Notes: a model not told the origin generated them from the sequence alone. DNA of 64,000 nt from Actinacidiphila paucisporea (GCF_900142575.1 NZ_FRBI01000011.1:1-64000); one strand, 5' to 3'. Numbered from the stretch's first letter, positions 23,389-31,656 are shown. Numbers and translations are program-made.

Positions 23389-23417
23389 GACGATGAGTCA
23401 TATGGATACTTATCGTC
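23389..23417. promoter_or_regulatory. Inverted-repeat operator upstream of multicopper oxidase
   Basis: GACGATGAGT (23389-23398) and ACTTATCGTC (23408-23417) are inverted repeats matching at 9 of 10 positions across a 9-base spacer. A TTGACG at 23387-23392 overlaps the left arm and could be a -35 element. The dyad ends 28 bases before the start codon, in repressor position. The sequence is AT-rich against its surroundings. The binding protein is unknown. Confidence 0.6.
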
Positions 23418-23445
23418 GAGCGCGCCCACCCCCAGAGGAGCCCGC

Positions 23446-25191
23446 ATGCCGAAAGGCCCGTCCCGTCGCTCGCTGCTCACCGCCGGAGGCCTGACCGCCG
23501 CCGGCGCAATCGGCGCACCGCACATCCTCACCGCGGGAGCGGCGACGGCCGGGGCCGCGCTGACCTTCGCCTCTCCCCGCCTGACGCCGTATGTCGACGA
23601 GCTGCCCGTGCCGCCCGTGCTGGCGGGCGACCGCACCATCGCCATGGCGGAGTCCACGCACCGCTTCCACCGGGACCTCGGCCTGGCGAAGACCTGGTCG
23701 TACGGCGGGCAGCCGTACCTCGGGCCGACGATCGAAGCCCGCCAGGGCGTACCGCTCTCCCTGACGTTCGGCAACGGCTTCACCGGCGGGCACCTGTTCG
23801 CCGCCGACGTCGATCCGACGCTGGAGGGCGCTTCGGAGCTGGACCGGACGCAGCCGCGTACGTCGGTGCACGTGCACGGCGCGGTCACCCCGCCGGAAGC
23901 GGACGGGCATCCGGAGAACACCTTCCGGCCCGGCGGCAGCATGACGTACCGCCATCCGAACGGGCAGGACGCGGCCCACCTCTGGTACCACGACCACGCG
24001 ATGGGCATCACCCGGCTCAACGCGGTGGCCGGCCTGGCCGGCATGTACCTGCTGCGGGACGCGTACGACACCGGCGCCGCCGACAACCGGCTCGGGTTGC
24101 CCAGCGGCGAGTTCGAGGTGCCGCTGACGCTCGCCGACCGCCGTTTCCAGGACGACGGGTCGCTGAACTTCCGCACCACCCGCGCGGTGCCGCAGGGGCA
24201 CTGGGAGGGTGGGACGTTCGGCGACCTGATGACGGTCAACGGCGTCGTGTCGCCCTATCTCAAGGTGGCCCGCGGCTTCTACCGCCTCCGGGTGCTCAAC
24301 GCCTCCAACGCCCGCAGCTACCGCCTCTTCTTCAGCAACGCGATGCCCTTCTGGGTGGTCGGCACCGACGGGGGGCTGCTGGACACGACCGCCCGCACCA
24401 CCTCGGTGCGCCTGGCGCCCGGCGAACGCCTCGACCTCGTCGTGGACTTCGGCACGCTGGCCGCCGGCGACCACGTGGACCTGACCAACGACCAGCAGGA
24501 GTCACCGGAGGTGGTGGCCGCCACCGGCGTGGTGCCGCCCGCTGACATCATGCGCTTCGTCGGCACCGGCGTACGCGGATTCACCGGCCCGCCGCCCGTT
24601 CGGCTGCGCGGCGCCGCCGGCCTGCCGGCGGCGCTGCCGGCCCTGCCCGCGTCCGGCAGCGTCCCGCGCCGGATCGTGACGCTGACCCCCGCGATGTCCG
24701 CCGGCTGGCCGTTCGCCGGGATGACGCTGAACAACCTGCGGTACGACGACGGGCCGGTGCTCGCCCCGCGGCAGGGCACGGCCGAGGTGTGGGAGTTCGT
24801 GAACACCTCCTCCGAGGCGCACCCGATGCATCTGCACCTGGTGCACATGCGGATCCTCGGCCGGCAGCGCTTCGACGTGGCGGCCTACCGCGAGGCCAAC
24901 CCCCGCCCCGCGCCCGGCACCATGTGGACGCCGTCCCCCGACGCGCATCTGCTGGGGTCCGTGCTGCCGCCGGGGGTGTGGGAGGCGGGCGCCAAGGACA
25001 CGGTCGGCTGCCCGCCCGGGATGGTGACCCGGGTGCTGGTCCGCTTCCCCGCGGCCGTCGACGTGGGCTTCGACCCCGACGCGCCCTTCACCGCGATGAG
25101 CGGCACGCGGCTCCAGGGCTACGTGTGGCACTGCCACATCCTCGACCACGAGGACGACTGCATGATGGCCCGCTACCGCGTCGCGGGCTGA
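23446..25191 (+). CDS. Tat-exported multicopper oxidase (CotA/bilirubin-oxidase-like)
   Basis: 581 residues. A twin-arginine signal starts the protein (SRRSLLTAGGLTAAGAIG). Copper ligands appear in the standard order: HVHGAVTPPEADGHP (about residue 141), HLWYHDHAMG (about 178), HPMHLHLVHM (about 458) and the C-terminal HCHILDHEDDCMM (about 561) with the type 1 copper cysteine-histidine set. All four motifs are complete, so the enzyme should oxidise phenols or metals with reduction of oxygen to water. The ATG at 23446 has AGAGGAG six bases upstream. An inverted-repeat operator precedes it, suggesting metal- or ligand-responsive control. Confidence 0.92.
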   Translation: MPKGPSRRSLLTAGGLTAAGAIGAPHILTAGAATAGAALTFASPRLTPYVDELPVPPVLAGDRTIAMAESTHRFHRDLGLAKTWSYGGQPYLGPTIEARQGVPLSLTFGNGFTGGHLFAADVDPTLEGASELDRTQPRTSVHVHGAVTPPEADGHPENTFRPGGSMTYRHPNGQDAAHLWYHDHAMGITRLNAVAGLAGMYLLRDAYDTGAADNRLGLPSGEFEVPLTLADRRFQDDGSLNFRTTRAVPQGHWEGGTFGDLMTVNGVVSPYLKVARGFYRLRVLNASNARSYRLFFSNAMPFWVVGTDGGLLDTTARTTSVRLAPGERLDLVVDFGTLAAGDHVDLTNDQQESPEVVAATGVVPPADIMRFVGTGVRGFTGPPPVRLRGAAGLPAALPALPASGSVPRRIVTLTPAMSAGWPFAGMTLNNLRYDDGPVLAPRQGTAEVWEFVNTSSEAHPMHLHLVHMRILGRQRFDVAAYREANPRPAPGTMWTPSPDAHLLGSVLPPGVWEAGAKDTVGCPPGMVTRVLVRFPAAVDVGFDPDAPFTAMSGTRLQGYVWHCHILDHEDDCMMARYRVAG

Positions 25192-25312
25192 GCCGGGCCG
25201 CCCGGCCCGCACCCGGCCGACGGAGCGGCCGCGCTGCCGCCGTGATATCCCACAAGGGCCGAACCGGGCGTGCCGGTGCGGCGGGTGGACGTGACGCGGA
25301 GGCGGGGAGCGG

Positions 25313-25924
25313 ATGGCAGAGCTGACCGGGGTGGTTTTCGACGCGGTCGACGCGGAGGCGCTGGCGGGCTTCTGGGCGGCGGCGCTCGGGTGGCGGACGG
25401 ACGCGGGTGGCAGCGTCGTACGGCCGCCGGACGGGGGTGTGGAGCTGCGGTTCAGGGCGGACGGGCGGCCCAAGCAGGGGAAGAACCGGCTGCACCTGGA
25501 TCTCGCCGGCGGGCCGGCCGAGGTGGCGCGGCTGCTGGGGCTCGGCGCGGTGCGGGTCGACATCGGGCAGGGCGAGGTGCCGTGGGAGGTCCTCGCCGAC
25601 CCCGAGGGCAACGAATTCTGCGTGCTGCCCGAGCACCGCGGACCCGCGGACGCCCGGCTCGCCCAGCTGTGCCTCGACGCGGACGACCCCGCCACCCAGG
25701 GTCCCTTCTGGGCCGCGGCGACCGGCTGGACGGTGGTGGAGCGCGCCGCGTGGGGGGTGTGCCTGCGCGACCCGGCCCGTACCGGCCCCGCCCTGGTGAT
25801 GGGCCCGCCCGCCACCGCGAAGACCGGCCGCAACCGGCTGCGCTTCCTGGTCGCAGGCGACGCCCCCGCCTTCCTCGCCGACCCCGAGGGCAACGAGTAC
25901 GAGGTGGGGCCGGTTCTCGGCTGA
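25313..25924 (+). CDS. Two-domain VOC family protein (glyoxalase_6 type)
   Basis: 203 residues made of two tandem VOC repeats. The first ends WEVLADPEGNEFCVLPE and the second ends FLADPEGNEYEVGP; both carry the DPEGNE signature with the metal-ligand glutamate. The internal duplication makes a complete binding cavity in one chain. Substrate is unknown. The ATG has a GGAGGCGGGGAG tract just upstream. The stand-alone gene follows the oxidase by 121 bases. Confidence 0.86.
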   Translation: MAELTGVVFDAVDAEALAGFWAAALGWRTDAGGSVVRPPDGGVELRFRADGRPKQGKNRLHLDLAGGPAEVARLLGLGAVRVDIGQGEVPWEVLADPEGNEFCVLPEHRGPADARLAQLCLDADDPATQGPFWAAATGWTVVERAAWGVCLRDPARTGPALVMGPPATAKTGRNRLRFLVAGDAPAFLADPEGNEYEVGPVLG

Positions 25925-26088
25925 GCCGGCGGCGCCACCCTCAGACGCGGAAGACCCCTCCCGCACCCGCCACCCAGCCCTCCCGCGCCGGGCCCGCCAT
26001 CGCGTCGTACGGAGAGCGGCTGTAACACGCCGGCGGTCCCGTGCATCGACTACGGGTAAGACACGCCGTCCGGAGGGAGTCGCCCGCA

Positions 26089-26616
26089 GTGCGACAAGCA
26101 CAGACCAAGGCGTACATCGAGTTCGCCCAGGCCAGAACACGGCCGTTGTACCGCTCCGCATGGTTGCTGACCGGTGGTGACAGCCACCTCGCCGAGGACC
26201 TGGTCCAGGAGACGCTGAGCCGGATGTACGTCGTCTGGGGGCGTCGATCGGACAAGCTCGGCAATCCGGCCGCGTACGCCCAGACCGTCCTGGTGCGGAA
26301 CTTCCTGATGCACCGGCGCCGCCGCGCCACCACCACAGAACGGCTGACCGCCGAGCCCCCGGAGTACGGACGGCAGCCGGCCGCGGGCGGCGCCGGTGAC
26401 GTGGCGCTGCGGATGACGCTGCTCGACGCGCTCACCCGGCTCAGCCCGAAGGACCGCGCGGTGCTCGTGCTGCGCTACTGGGAGGACCGCAGCGTCGAGG
26501 ACACCGCGGAGGCCCTGCAGGCGTCGTCGGGCGCGATACGCACCCGTACCGTCCGCGCCCTGGAACGGCTGCGGGCCGAACTCGGGGAGCAGGCCGCCGA
26601 TCTCGTCCCGCGATGA
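26089..26616 (+). CDS. SigE70/ECF-type RNA polymerase sigma factor
   Basis: 175 residues. Region 2 is LYRSAWLLTGGDSHLAEDLV with the QETLSRMYVVWGR core. Region 4 is LDALTRLSPKDRAVLVLRYW followed by EDRSVEDTAEALQASSGAIR. This is the actinomycete SigE-family ECF group. The GTG at 26089 is chosen because GGAGGG lies 11 bases upstream; a GTG at 26041 is in frame but unsupported. A gene for a membrane-anchored protein of anti-sigma design begins 91 bases downstream, so the pair is probably a one-signal unit. The upstream GTAAC and CGACTA boxes could be an ECF-type autoregulated promoter, but that is weak. Confidence 0.88.
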   Translation: MRQAQTKAYIEFAQARTRPLYRSAWLLTGGDSHLAEDLVQETLSRMYVVWGRRSDKLGNPAAYAQTVLVRNFLMHRRRRATTTERLTAEPPEYGRQPAAGGAGDVALRMTLLDALTRLSPKDRAVLVLRYWEDRSVEDTAEALQASSGAIRTRTVRALERLRAELGEQAADLVPR

Positions 26617-26707
26617 GGCGCACGCCCAATCCGCCCCCGCTCGCCGGCACCACCCACCGCCCGTCCGCACGCCCAGCGCGCGCGTGCCCACCAGACGAGG
26701 ATCGCCC

Positions 26708-27529
26708 ATGCCCGAATTCGAGGACGCACTCAGCACCGCCCTCCGGCAGGCCGCGGAAGCCGTCCTGCCCGACAGCCCGCTGCGGCTGGTGTCCGAGGCC
26801 CACGCCCAGGGCCGCAGGATACGACGGCGGCGCAAGGCCGCGATCGTGACGACGGCCGCCGCCGTCGCCGCCGCTGTCGCGGTCGGCGGCACGGTCGTCG
26901 CCACGTCACTGTCCGGCGGCCACCGCACCGACGCGATCGCCGCGGGCCGTCCGACACCGCCGTCCGGCCAGCGGGAGCGGGACGCGCGGATGCACGACGC
27001 CCTGACCACGCTGCTGACCCCCGGCACCCTCACCGGTATACGCACCGAGGACAGCGCGGCGAGCGAGGCGAAGGAGGGACAGGCGCCCGCGGCCGGTGTG
27101 GCGGCCAAGTTCACCGACAGCCGCGGCACCGCGGTGGTGTCGGTCTTCGTGACCCGCAAGCCCGCCGGTGCCCAGCCCATGGGCGTGTGCCCCCCCGCCC
27201 GCGTGGGCGCCTCCGACGGCCCGTGTCACGTCTTCACGTACAAGGACGGCCGGACGATCGTCAGCCAGGTCGTCGTCGAGGCCCCCGACGACTGGCTCGC
27301 GTCGACCTACGAGACCGGCGACTACCAGGTCGCCGTCAACCAGCTGTGGTTGCCGAAGCCGGGCGCGCACTCCAGCGGTCTCCCGACGACCGTCGCGCCG
27401 CTGACCGTCGCGCAACTGACGTCGATCGCCGAATCCGACCTCTGGCGCACCATCGCCGCGGGAATGCCGGTGCCGCCCCGGTCGGCAACGCTGCCGTTCA
27501 GGCTGATCGAGACGACCCCCTGGTCCTAG
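26708..27529 (+). CDS. Membrane-anchored protein, probable anti-sigma partner of the ECF factor
   Basis: 273 residues. The cytoplasmic N-terminus is about 48 residues and ends in basic residues (GRRIRRRRKAA). One membrane helix follows (residues about 49-70), then a long extracellular C-terminal domain with a Cys pair (VCPPARVGASDGPCHVF). The topology is typical of anti-sigma or sensor proteins next to SigE-family factors. No zinc-binding HxxxCxxC motif is present, so it is not a classical ZAS protein. The ATG at 26708 has GAGGA upstream. The stop codon abuts the left end of a MITE-like element. Confidence 0.65.
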   Translation: MPEFEDALSTALRQAAEAVLPDSPLRLVSEAHAQGRRIRRRRKAAIVTTAAAVAAAVAVGGTVVATSLSGGHRTDAIAAGRPTPPSGQRERDARMHDALTTLLTPGTLTGIRTEDSAASEAKEGQAPAAGVAAKFTDSRGTAVVSVFVTRKPAGAQPMGVCPPARVGASDGPCHVFTYKDGRTIVSQVVVEAPDDWLASTYETGDYQVAVNQLWLPKPGAHSSGLPTTVAPLTVAQLTSIAESDLWRTIAAGMPVPPRSATLPFRLIETTPWS

Positions 27530-27725
27530 CTAGGGCCTGTCCGGCGGATCTTGCCGGGCCCGCGACGCCCGGCACCGCACCCCTCCCCCTGCCTTCGGCG
27601 GGAGGTGGTCCCAGCGTTGTCGAATCGTCCTTGTACGACCCGGTACGAGGACGATTCTCCGCCTTGCGATGTACGGCACCGGACGCCGCAGGCTGATCCG
27701 CCAAGATCCGCCGGACAGGCCCTAG
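27530..27725. mobile_element. MITE-like element with perfect 24-base terminal inverted repeats
   Basis: The outer 24 bases (27530-27553 and 27702-27725, beginning CTAGGGCCTGTCCGGCGG) are exact inverted repeats. The terminal CTAG on each side fits a YTAR-type target duplication as used by IS5-group elements, or could be part of the repeats. The 196-base element has no transposase. Inside is a second dyad: arms 27622-27636 and 27643-27657 match at 14 of 15 positions around a six-base loop. It starts immediately after the stop codon of the membrane protein gene, so it inserted without disrupting it. Confidence 0.8.
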
Positions 27726-27750
27726 GCTCCGGCCCTGGCGGGCGTCGGCA

Positions 27751-27796
27751 CGACGAAACGGTCGGCATCACGAAGGTGATGCCGACCGTTTCGTCG
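27751..27796. terminator. Perfect 20-base-pair hairpin, bidirectional terminator
   Basis: CGACGAAACGGTCGGCATCA (27751-27770) is exactly complementary to 27777-27796 with a six-base CGAAGG loop. It lies between the ECF operon on the plus strand and tRNA-Leu on the minus strand and should terminate both. Confidence 0.85.
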
Positions 27797-27827
27797 GTGT
27801 GACCGGACGGCTTTCGCCGGTCTCCGC

Positions 27828-27915
27828 TGGTGTCCGAGGGGGGACTTGAACCCCCACGCCCGATAAAGGGCACTAGCACCTCAAGCTAGCGCGTCTGCCA
27901 TTCCGCCACCCGGAC
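27828..27915 (-). tRNA. tRNA-Leu (anticodon GAG)
   Basis: 88 bases including an encoded CCA end. The acceptor stem is GTCCGGG paired with the 3' CTCGGAC followed by ACCA. The anticodon stem-loop is CTAGC-TTGAGGT-GCTAG, giving anticodon GAG. A long variable arm follows and the T-loop is GTTCAAGTC. It is a class II tRNA with normal leucine features. Confidence 0.95.
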
Positions 27916-28104
27916 GGGTGTGACGACACGGCCTCGCGGCCGTGGCGACGGGGTAAACCATAGCAAAGATCGGGAGGGCCGAATCACCGCAGGCGGGGGC
28001 GCGCGCGAGGGGTGAGCCTTGGGGGTCGCGGGGGGTGCGGGGCAGGATGGGGGAGGCATCCGTCGCGCGCGGCGGGCGGGTGGGTGACGAGGAGGAGAGA
28101 CAGC

Positions 28105-29442
28105 GTGAGCGAGTCCAGGCCTGGCAGTACGGACAGCGGAACAGTCACCGGTGAGGACGAGGTCGTCGACCTGTGCAGTGAGCTGATCAGGATCGACAGC
28201 AGCAACTACGGCGACCACTCCGGGCCCGGGGAGCGGGCCGCGGCTGAATACGTCGCGGCGAAGCTCGCCGAGGTCGGGCTCGACCCGCAGATCTTCGAGT
28301 CGCACCCGGGCCGGGCCTCCGTGGTCGCCAGGGTCGAGGGCGTGGACCGGTCGCGGCCCGCGCTGCTCATCCACGGGCACACCGACGTCGTACCGGCCAA
28401 CGCCGACGACTGGACCGTGCACCCCTTCTCGGGCGAGGTCGCCGACGGGTGCGTGTGGGGCCGGGGCGCGGTCGACATGAAGGACATGGACGCGATGACG
28501 CTGGCGGTGATCCGCGACCGGCTGCGCTCGGGACGCAAGCCGCCGCGGGACATCGTGCTGGCCTTCCTCGCCGACGAGGAGGCCGGCGGCACCTACGGCG
28601 CCAAGCACCTGGTCGCCGAGCACCCGGACCTCTTCGAAGGCGTGACCGAGGCGATCGGCGAGGTCGGCGGCTTCTCCTTCACCGTCAACGACGACCTGCG
28701 GCTCTACCTGATCGAGACCGCGGAGAAGGGCATGCACTGGATGCGGCTCACTGTGGACGGCACGGCCGGCCACGGGTCGATGACCAACAAGGACAACGCG
28801 ATCACCGAGCTGTGCGAGGCGGTCGGGCGGCTCGGCCGGCACGAATTCCCGGTCCGCGTCACCAAGTCCGTCCGCGGCTTCCTCGACGAGCTGTCCGACG
28901 CGCTCGGCACCGAACTCGATCCGGAGGACATGGAGTCGACGCTCGCCAAGCTCGGCGGCATCGCCAAGATGATCGGCACCACGCTGCGCAATTCCGCCGC
29001 CCCGACGATGCTCGGCGCGGGCTACAAGGTCAACGTCATCCCCGGCCAGGCCACCGCCCACGTCGACGGGCGCTTCCTGCCCGGCTACGAGGACGAGTTC
29101 CTGGCCGACCTCGACCGTATCCTCGGCCCGCGCGTCAAGCGCGAGTCCGTACACAGCGACAAGGCGGTCGAGACCGACTTCGACGGCGCCCTGGTCGACG
29201 CGATGCAGGCCGCGCTGGTCGCCGAGGACCCGGGGGCGCGGGCGGTGCCGTACATGCTCTCCGGCGGCACCGACGCCAAGTCCTTCGACGACCTGGGCAT
29301 CCGCTGCTTCGGCTTCGCACCGCTGCGGCTGCCGCCCGAGCTGGACTTCGCCGGGATGTTCCACGGGGTGGACGAGCGGGTGCCGGTCGACGGACTGCGC
29401 TTCGGCGTCCGGGTGCTCGACCGCTTCATCGAACACAGCTGA
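28105..29442 (+). CDS. M20/M25/M40 family metallopeptidase
   Basis: 445 residues. Zinc-binding motifs are in family order: HGHTDVVPA, GRGAVDMKD (bridging Asp) and LADEEAGG (catalytic Glu pair). A dimerisation domain contains HGSMTNKDNA. A late GAGYKVNVIPGQATAHVDGR block and a C-terminal MFHGVDERV histidine complete the site. This is the dipeptidase/succinyl-diaminopimelate-desuccinylase-like group, usually annotated only as M20 peptidase. The GTG at 28105 has GAGGAGGAGAG upstream; more upstream reading is Gly/Arg-rich and rejected. It is divergent from tRNA-Leu. Confidence 0.92.
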   Translation: MSESRPGSTDSGTVTGEDEVVDLCSELIRIDSSNYGDHSGPGERAAAEYVAAKLAEVGLDPQIFESHPGRASVVARVEGVDRSRPALLIHGHTDVVPANADDWTVHPFSGEVADGCVWGRGAVDMKDMDAMTLAVIRDRLRSGRKPPRDIVLAFLADEEAGGTYGAKHLVAEHPDLFEGVTEAIGEVGGFSFTVNDDLRLYLIETAEKGMHWMRLTVDGTAGHGSMTNKDNAITELCEAVGRLGRHEFPVRVTKSVRGFLDELSDALGTELDPEDMESTLAKLGGIAKMIGTTLRNSAAPTMLGAGYKVNVIPGQATAHVDGRFLPGYEDEFLADLDRILGPRVKRESVHSDKAVETDFDGALVDAMQAALVAEDPGARAVPYMLSGGTDAKSFDDLGIRCFGFAPLRLPPELDFAGMFHGVDERVPVDGLRFGVRVLDRFIEHS

Positions 29443-29459
29443 CCCGTCGGTCATGTGTA

Positions 29460-29491
29460 CCCGTTCCGGTGACCTCCTTCGCCGGTACGGG
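29460..29491 (+). terminator. Hairpin downstream of M20 peptidase
   Basis: Arms CCCGTTCCGG and CCGGTACGGG pair at 9 of 10 positions around a 12-base loop, 18 bases after the stop codon. Confidence 0.55.
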
Positions 29492-29584
29492 TGAAAGGCC
29501 CGATCCATTCGTAGCTCTATTCCTCAGGAGGTCGTTACGACGGTGTGGTCAGCAGGCTGGGGCCGCACTTGTCCATGAGGAGGA

Positions 29585-29824
29585 ATGAGAATGATCAAGA
29601 AGGTCGTCGCCGCTGCGGTCGCCACCGGCGGTCTCGTGCTCGCGGGTGCGGGCATGGCTGCCGCCGACTCCGGCGCCCAGGGCGCCGCGGTGCAGTCCCC
29701 TGGTGTGCTGTCGGGCAACGTCGTCCAGATCCCCGTCCACATCCCGGTGAACCTCTGCGGAAACACGGTCTCCGTGATCGGGCTGCTCAACCCCGCCTTC
29801 GACAACACCTGCGTCAACGACTGA
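29585..29824 (+). CDS. Short chaplin
   Basis: 79 residues. Secretion signal at residues 1-27 (MIKKVVAAAVATGGLVLAGA) followed by one chaplin domain: SPGVLSGNVVQIPVHIPVNL, then CGNTVSVIGLLNPAFDNTC. The two conserved cysteines (58 and 76) form the intradomain disulfide. Short chaplins assemble into amyloid-like fibrils on aerial hyphae and spores, making them hydrophobic. The start at 29585 or the ATG six bases later are both possible; GGAGGA lies just upstream. It sits next to a long chaplin in the same direction. Expression is expected to be developmental. Confidence 0.93.
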   Translation: MRMIKKVVAAAVATGGLVLAGAGMAAADSGAQGAAVQSPGVLSGNVVQIPVHIPVNLCGNTVSVIGLLNPAFDNTCVND

Positions 29825-29832
29825 TTCCGCCG

Positions 29833-29855
29833 CGGCCGCGCCCTCTGCGCGGCCG
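29833..29855 (+). terminator. Perfect 8-base hairpin after the short chaplin
   Basis: CGGCCGCG and CGCGGCCG around a seven-base loop, nine bases after the stop codon. It may limit read-through into the long chaplin gene. Confidence 0.55.
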
Positions 29856-29951
29856 ACGCCGGATCGGCCCCGGGCGCACCCACCTGCGTTCCGGGGCCAC
29901 TCGCCATTTCCAGGCACGTCCCCGAACACGGGGGAAGGTTAGGGGTAACAA

Positions 29952-30710
29952 ATGCGACAGGTCTCCACAAAGGGCCTGCTCACCGTGGTCGCCACCGGCG
30001 GCGTGATCGCCGCGACCGGCGGTCTGGCACACGCCGACGCGGGCGCGTTCGGTGCGGCCGCGGACTCGCCGGGCGTGCTGTCCGGCAACCAGGTCCAGGT
30101 CCCGGTGCACGTCCCGGTCAACGCGTGCGGCAACACCCTCAACGTGGTGGGCCTGCTGAACCCGGTGTTCGGCAACCACTGCGCCAACGTCTCCGCCCAC
30201 CGGGGCGGCCCGGGCGGCTCCGGCGGTTCCGTCGCCCACGGCGTCGCCCACGGCTCGCCGGGCGTCGGCTCGGGCAACTCCGTCCAGGCACCGGTGGACG
30301 TCCCGGTCAACCTGTGCGGCAACGGCGTGACGGTCATCGGGGCGCTGAACCCGACGTTCGGCAACGACTGCGCCAACGTCTCCACGCCGCCCAGCCATCC
30401 CGGCACCCCGGGCATGCCCGGCCCGGGTCATCCCGGTCATCCCGGACACCCCGGACACCCGGGGAATCCGGGTACGCCCGGCACTCCGGGGATCCCCGGC
30501 ACCCCGAGCACCCCGGGCACCCCCGGTACGCCCGGCTCCCCGGCCACCCCGGTGACCCACCGCACCCCCGCGGTGCCCGGCACGGGCACCGGCGGCGGCA
30601 CCCTCGCGCACACCGGCGCCGACGGCATGGCCATCAGCTCCTTCGCCGCCGGCGCGCTGCTCCTCGGCGGCGCCCTGCTCTACCGCCGCGGACGCGGAGC
30701 CCGGGGCTGA
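29952..30710 (+). CDS. Long chaplin with collagen-like stalk and class E sortase signal
   Basis: 252 residues. Signal peptide at about 1-29. Two chaplin domains follow (about 36-78 with Cys59/Cys77, and 101-141 with Cys122/Cys140). A roughly 50-residue Gly-Xaa-Pro-type collagen-like region spans about 149-199 (GHPGHPGHPGNPGTPG and similar). The cell-wall sorting signal LAHTG is at about 218-222, then a membrane helix (227-244) and a basic tail (RRGRGARG). LAxTG is the motif of class E sortases that anchor ChpA-C in Streptomyces. Long chaplins tether short chaplins to the wall; the collagen-like spacer is an unusual addition that would extend the domains outward. Confidence 0.92.
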   Translation: MRQVSTKGLLTVVATGGVIAATGGLAHADAGAFGAAADSPGVLSGNQVQVPVHVPVNACGNTLNVVGLLNPVFGNHCANVSAHRGGPGGSGGSVAHGVAHGSPGVGSGNSVQAPVDVPVNLCGNGVTVIGALNPTFGNDCANVSTPPSHPGTPGMPGPGHPGHPGHPGHPGNPGTPGTPGIPGTPSTPGTPGTPGSPATPVTHRTPAVPGTGTGGGTLAHTGADGMAISSFAAGALLLGGALLYRRGRGARG

Positions 30711-30769
30711 GCCCGTTAGGGCGCGGCCACCCGGCCGGCCCGCAGCGGGACCGGCCCGAGCGGGTCACC

Positions 30770-30958
30770 TCACCAGGTGGCCCGCACCTGACGGATGATC
30801 CGGCGCCTGAGCCGTACGCGTCTGCTCCCGTCGGGATAGAGGCGGAGCCGGTCGACCTCCCAGTGCCCGTACTCCGCCTCGTCGGTCAGCAACCGTGTCG
30901 CGTCCTTGCGGGAGACCCCACGCGGCACGTACATCTCTCTGAATTCGTATTCCGGCAT
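30770..30958 (-). CDS. DUF5703 family small protein
   Basis: 62 residues, highly basic at the C-terminus. It begins MPEYEFREMYVPRGVSRKDA and continues with EAEYGHWEVDRLRLYPDGSR, which is the known actinomycete DUF5703 pattern. Function is unknown. It is divergent from the next gene over only 47 bases. Confidence 0.85.
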   Translation of the reverse strand: MPEYEFREMYVPRGVSRKDATRLLTDEAEYGHWEVDRLRLYPDGSRRVRLRRRIIRQVRATW

Positions 30959-31005
30959 CGCATCTATTGTGCAAGCAACGCCCCGGTGCGGATAGCGTCT
31001 CCCTC

Positions 31006-31614
31006 ATGTCTGATGACGTGCAGCCCACGGCGGCCGAGGTCCGTGCCGCAGTCGAGGCGGTCAAGGCCGCGCTCGACCGGCATCTCGACGCGATCGAGAA
31101 GCGCAGCGGCGAGGACGACCCCGCCGTTCACGAGGCGTTCGAGGCGCTGGCCTCGGCCGCCGAGTCGTACGACGAGTTGCTGTACGAGGCCTACGACGAG
31201 GTGACCCCGCTCGAAGTGCCCGCCGGCGGCTCGATGCCGGAGTACGAGGGTCCCCTGGAGCCCGAGGCGATCAGCGTGCTGATCCGCCGCGACTACACGA
31301 TCGTGGCGCCCGACCGGCTCTTCTCGCAGGCCAGACATGCGAGCGAGGACACCGACGGATCGGCCACGGCGACCGTCAACGCGGCGCTCGGAGTGATCTT
31401 CGGGGAGTACGAACCCGACGAGATCGCCCAGCGGCACAAGGACTTCGGCTTCGAGGAGGGCGACTCCACGGTGTGGGTCTCCGCCGTGGAGCCGGCCGAG
31501 CCGGGGGAGTGGCTCGAGGCCCCCTTCGACCAGGCCGACCCGCACGTGGTGGTGTGCCGCTTCGACGTCAGCGCGGTCTTCGACGACGAGCTGGGCGTGC
31601 TCGGCCGCGACTGA
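31006..31614 (+). CDS. Conserved acidic protein of unknown function
   Basis: 202 residues, strongly acidic, with an N-terminal helical segment (AAEVRAAVEAVKAALDRHLD, SAAESYDELLYEAYDEVTPL) and a mixed C-terminal part (VNAALGVIFGEYEPDEIAQR, DPHVVVCRFDVSAVFDDE). No catalytic motif is seen. The ATG at 31006 is seven bases after TAGCGT and has no ribosome site, so leaderless expression is likely. It is divergent from the DUF5703 gene, an arrangement probably conserved in Streptomyces. Confidence 0.75.
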   Translation: MSDDVQPTAAEVRAAVEAVKAALDRHLDAIEKRSGEDDPAVHEAFEALASAAESYDELLYEAYDEVTPLEVPAGGSMPEYEGPLEPEAISVLIRRDYTIVAPDRLFSQARHASEDTDGSATATVNAALGVIFGEYEPDEIAQRHKDFGFEEGDSTVWVSAVEPAEPGEWLEAPFDQADPHVVVCRFDVSAVFDDELGVLGRD

Positions 31615-31656
31615 CCGGCGCCGGGCCCCGGGGGTCGCGCCCCCGGGGCCGCGCGC

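Larger units (their letters stand above)
23051..23445. other. Intergenic repeat array and promoter of the multicopper oxidase gene
   Basis: 395 bases without a gene. The first 300 bases consist of degenerate copies of a GC-rich unit containing GGGGCGCGGGGAACTGCGCG and a GGAAAGGTGGCCGCCCACCG part. A related copy lies at 51125-51285. The last 60 bases hold the candidate operator and promoter of the oxidase. Confidence 0.6.

Noticed and set aside
28012..28104. An earlier start for the M20 peptidase
   Set aside because: The in-frame extension is Gly/Arg-rich, and the GTG at 28105 has an excellent GAGGAGGAGAG site.
30421..30545. CRISPR-like or minisatellite array
   Set aside because: The short 9-base periodic repeats lie in frame in the chaplin gene and encode Gly-Xaa-Pro triplets; there are no spacers.
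30734..30760. Terminator between the long chaplin and DUF5703 genes
   Set aside because: Some GC-rich pairing exists, but the stem is interrupted and not clearly above background for this DNA.
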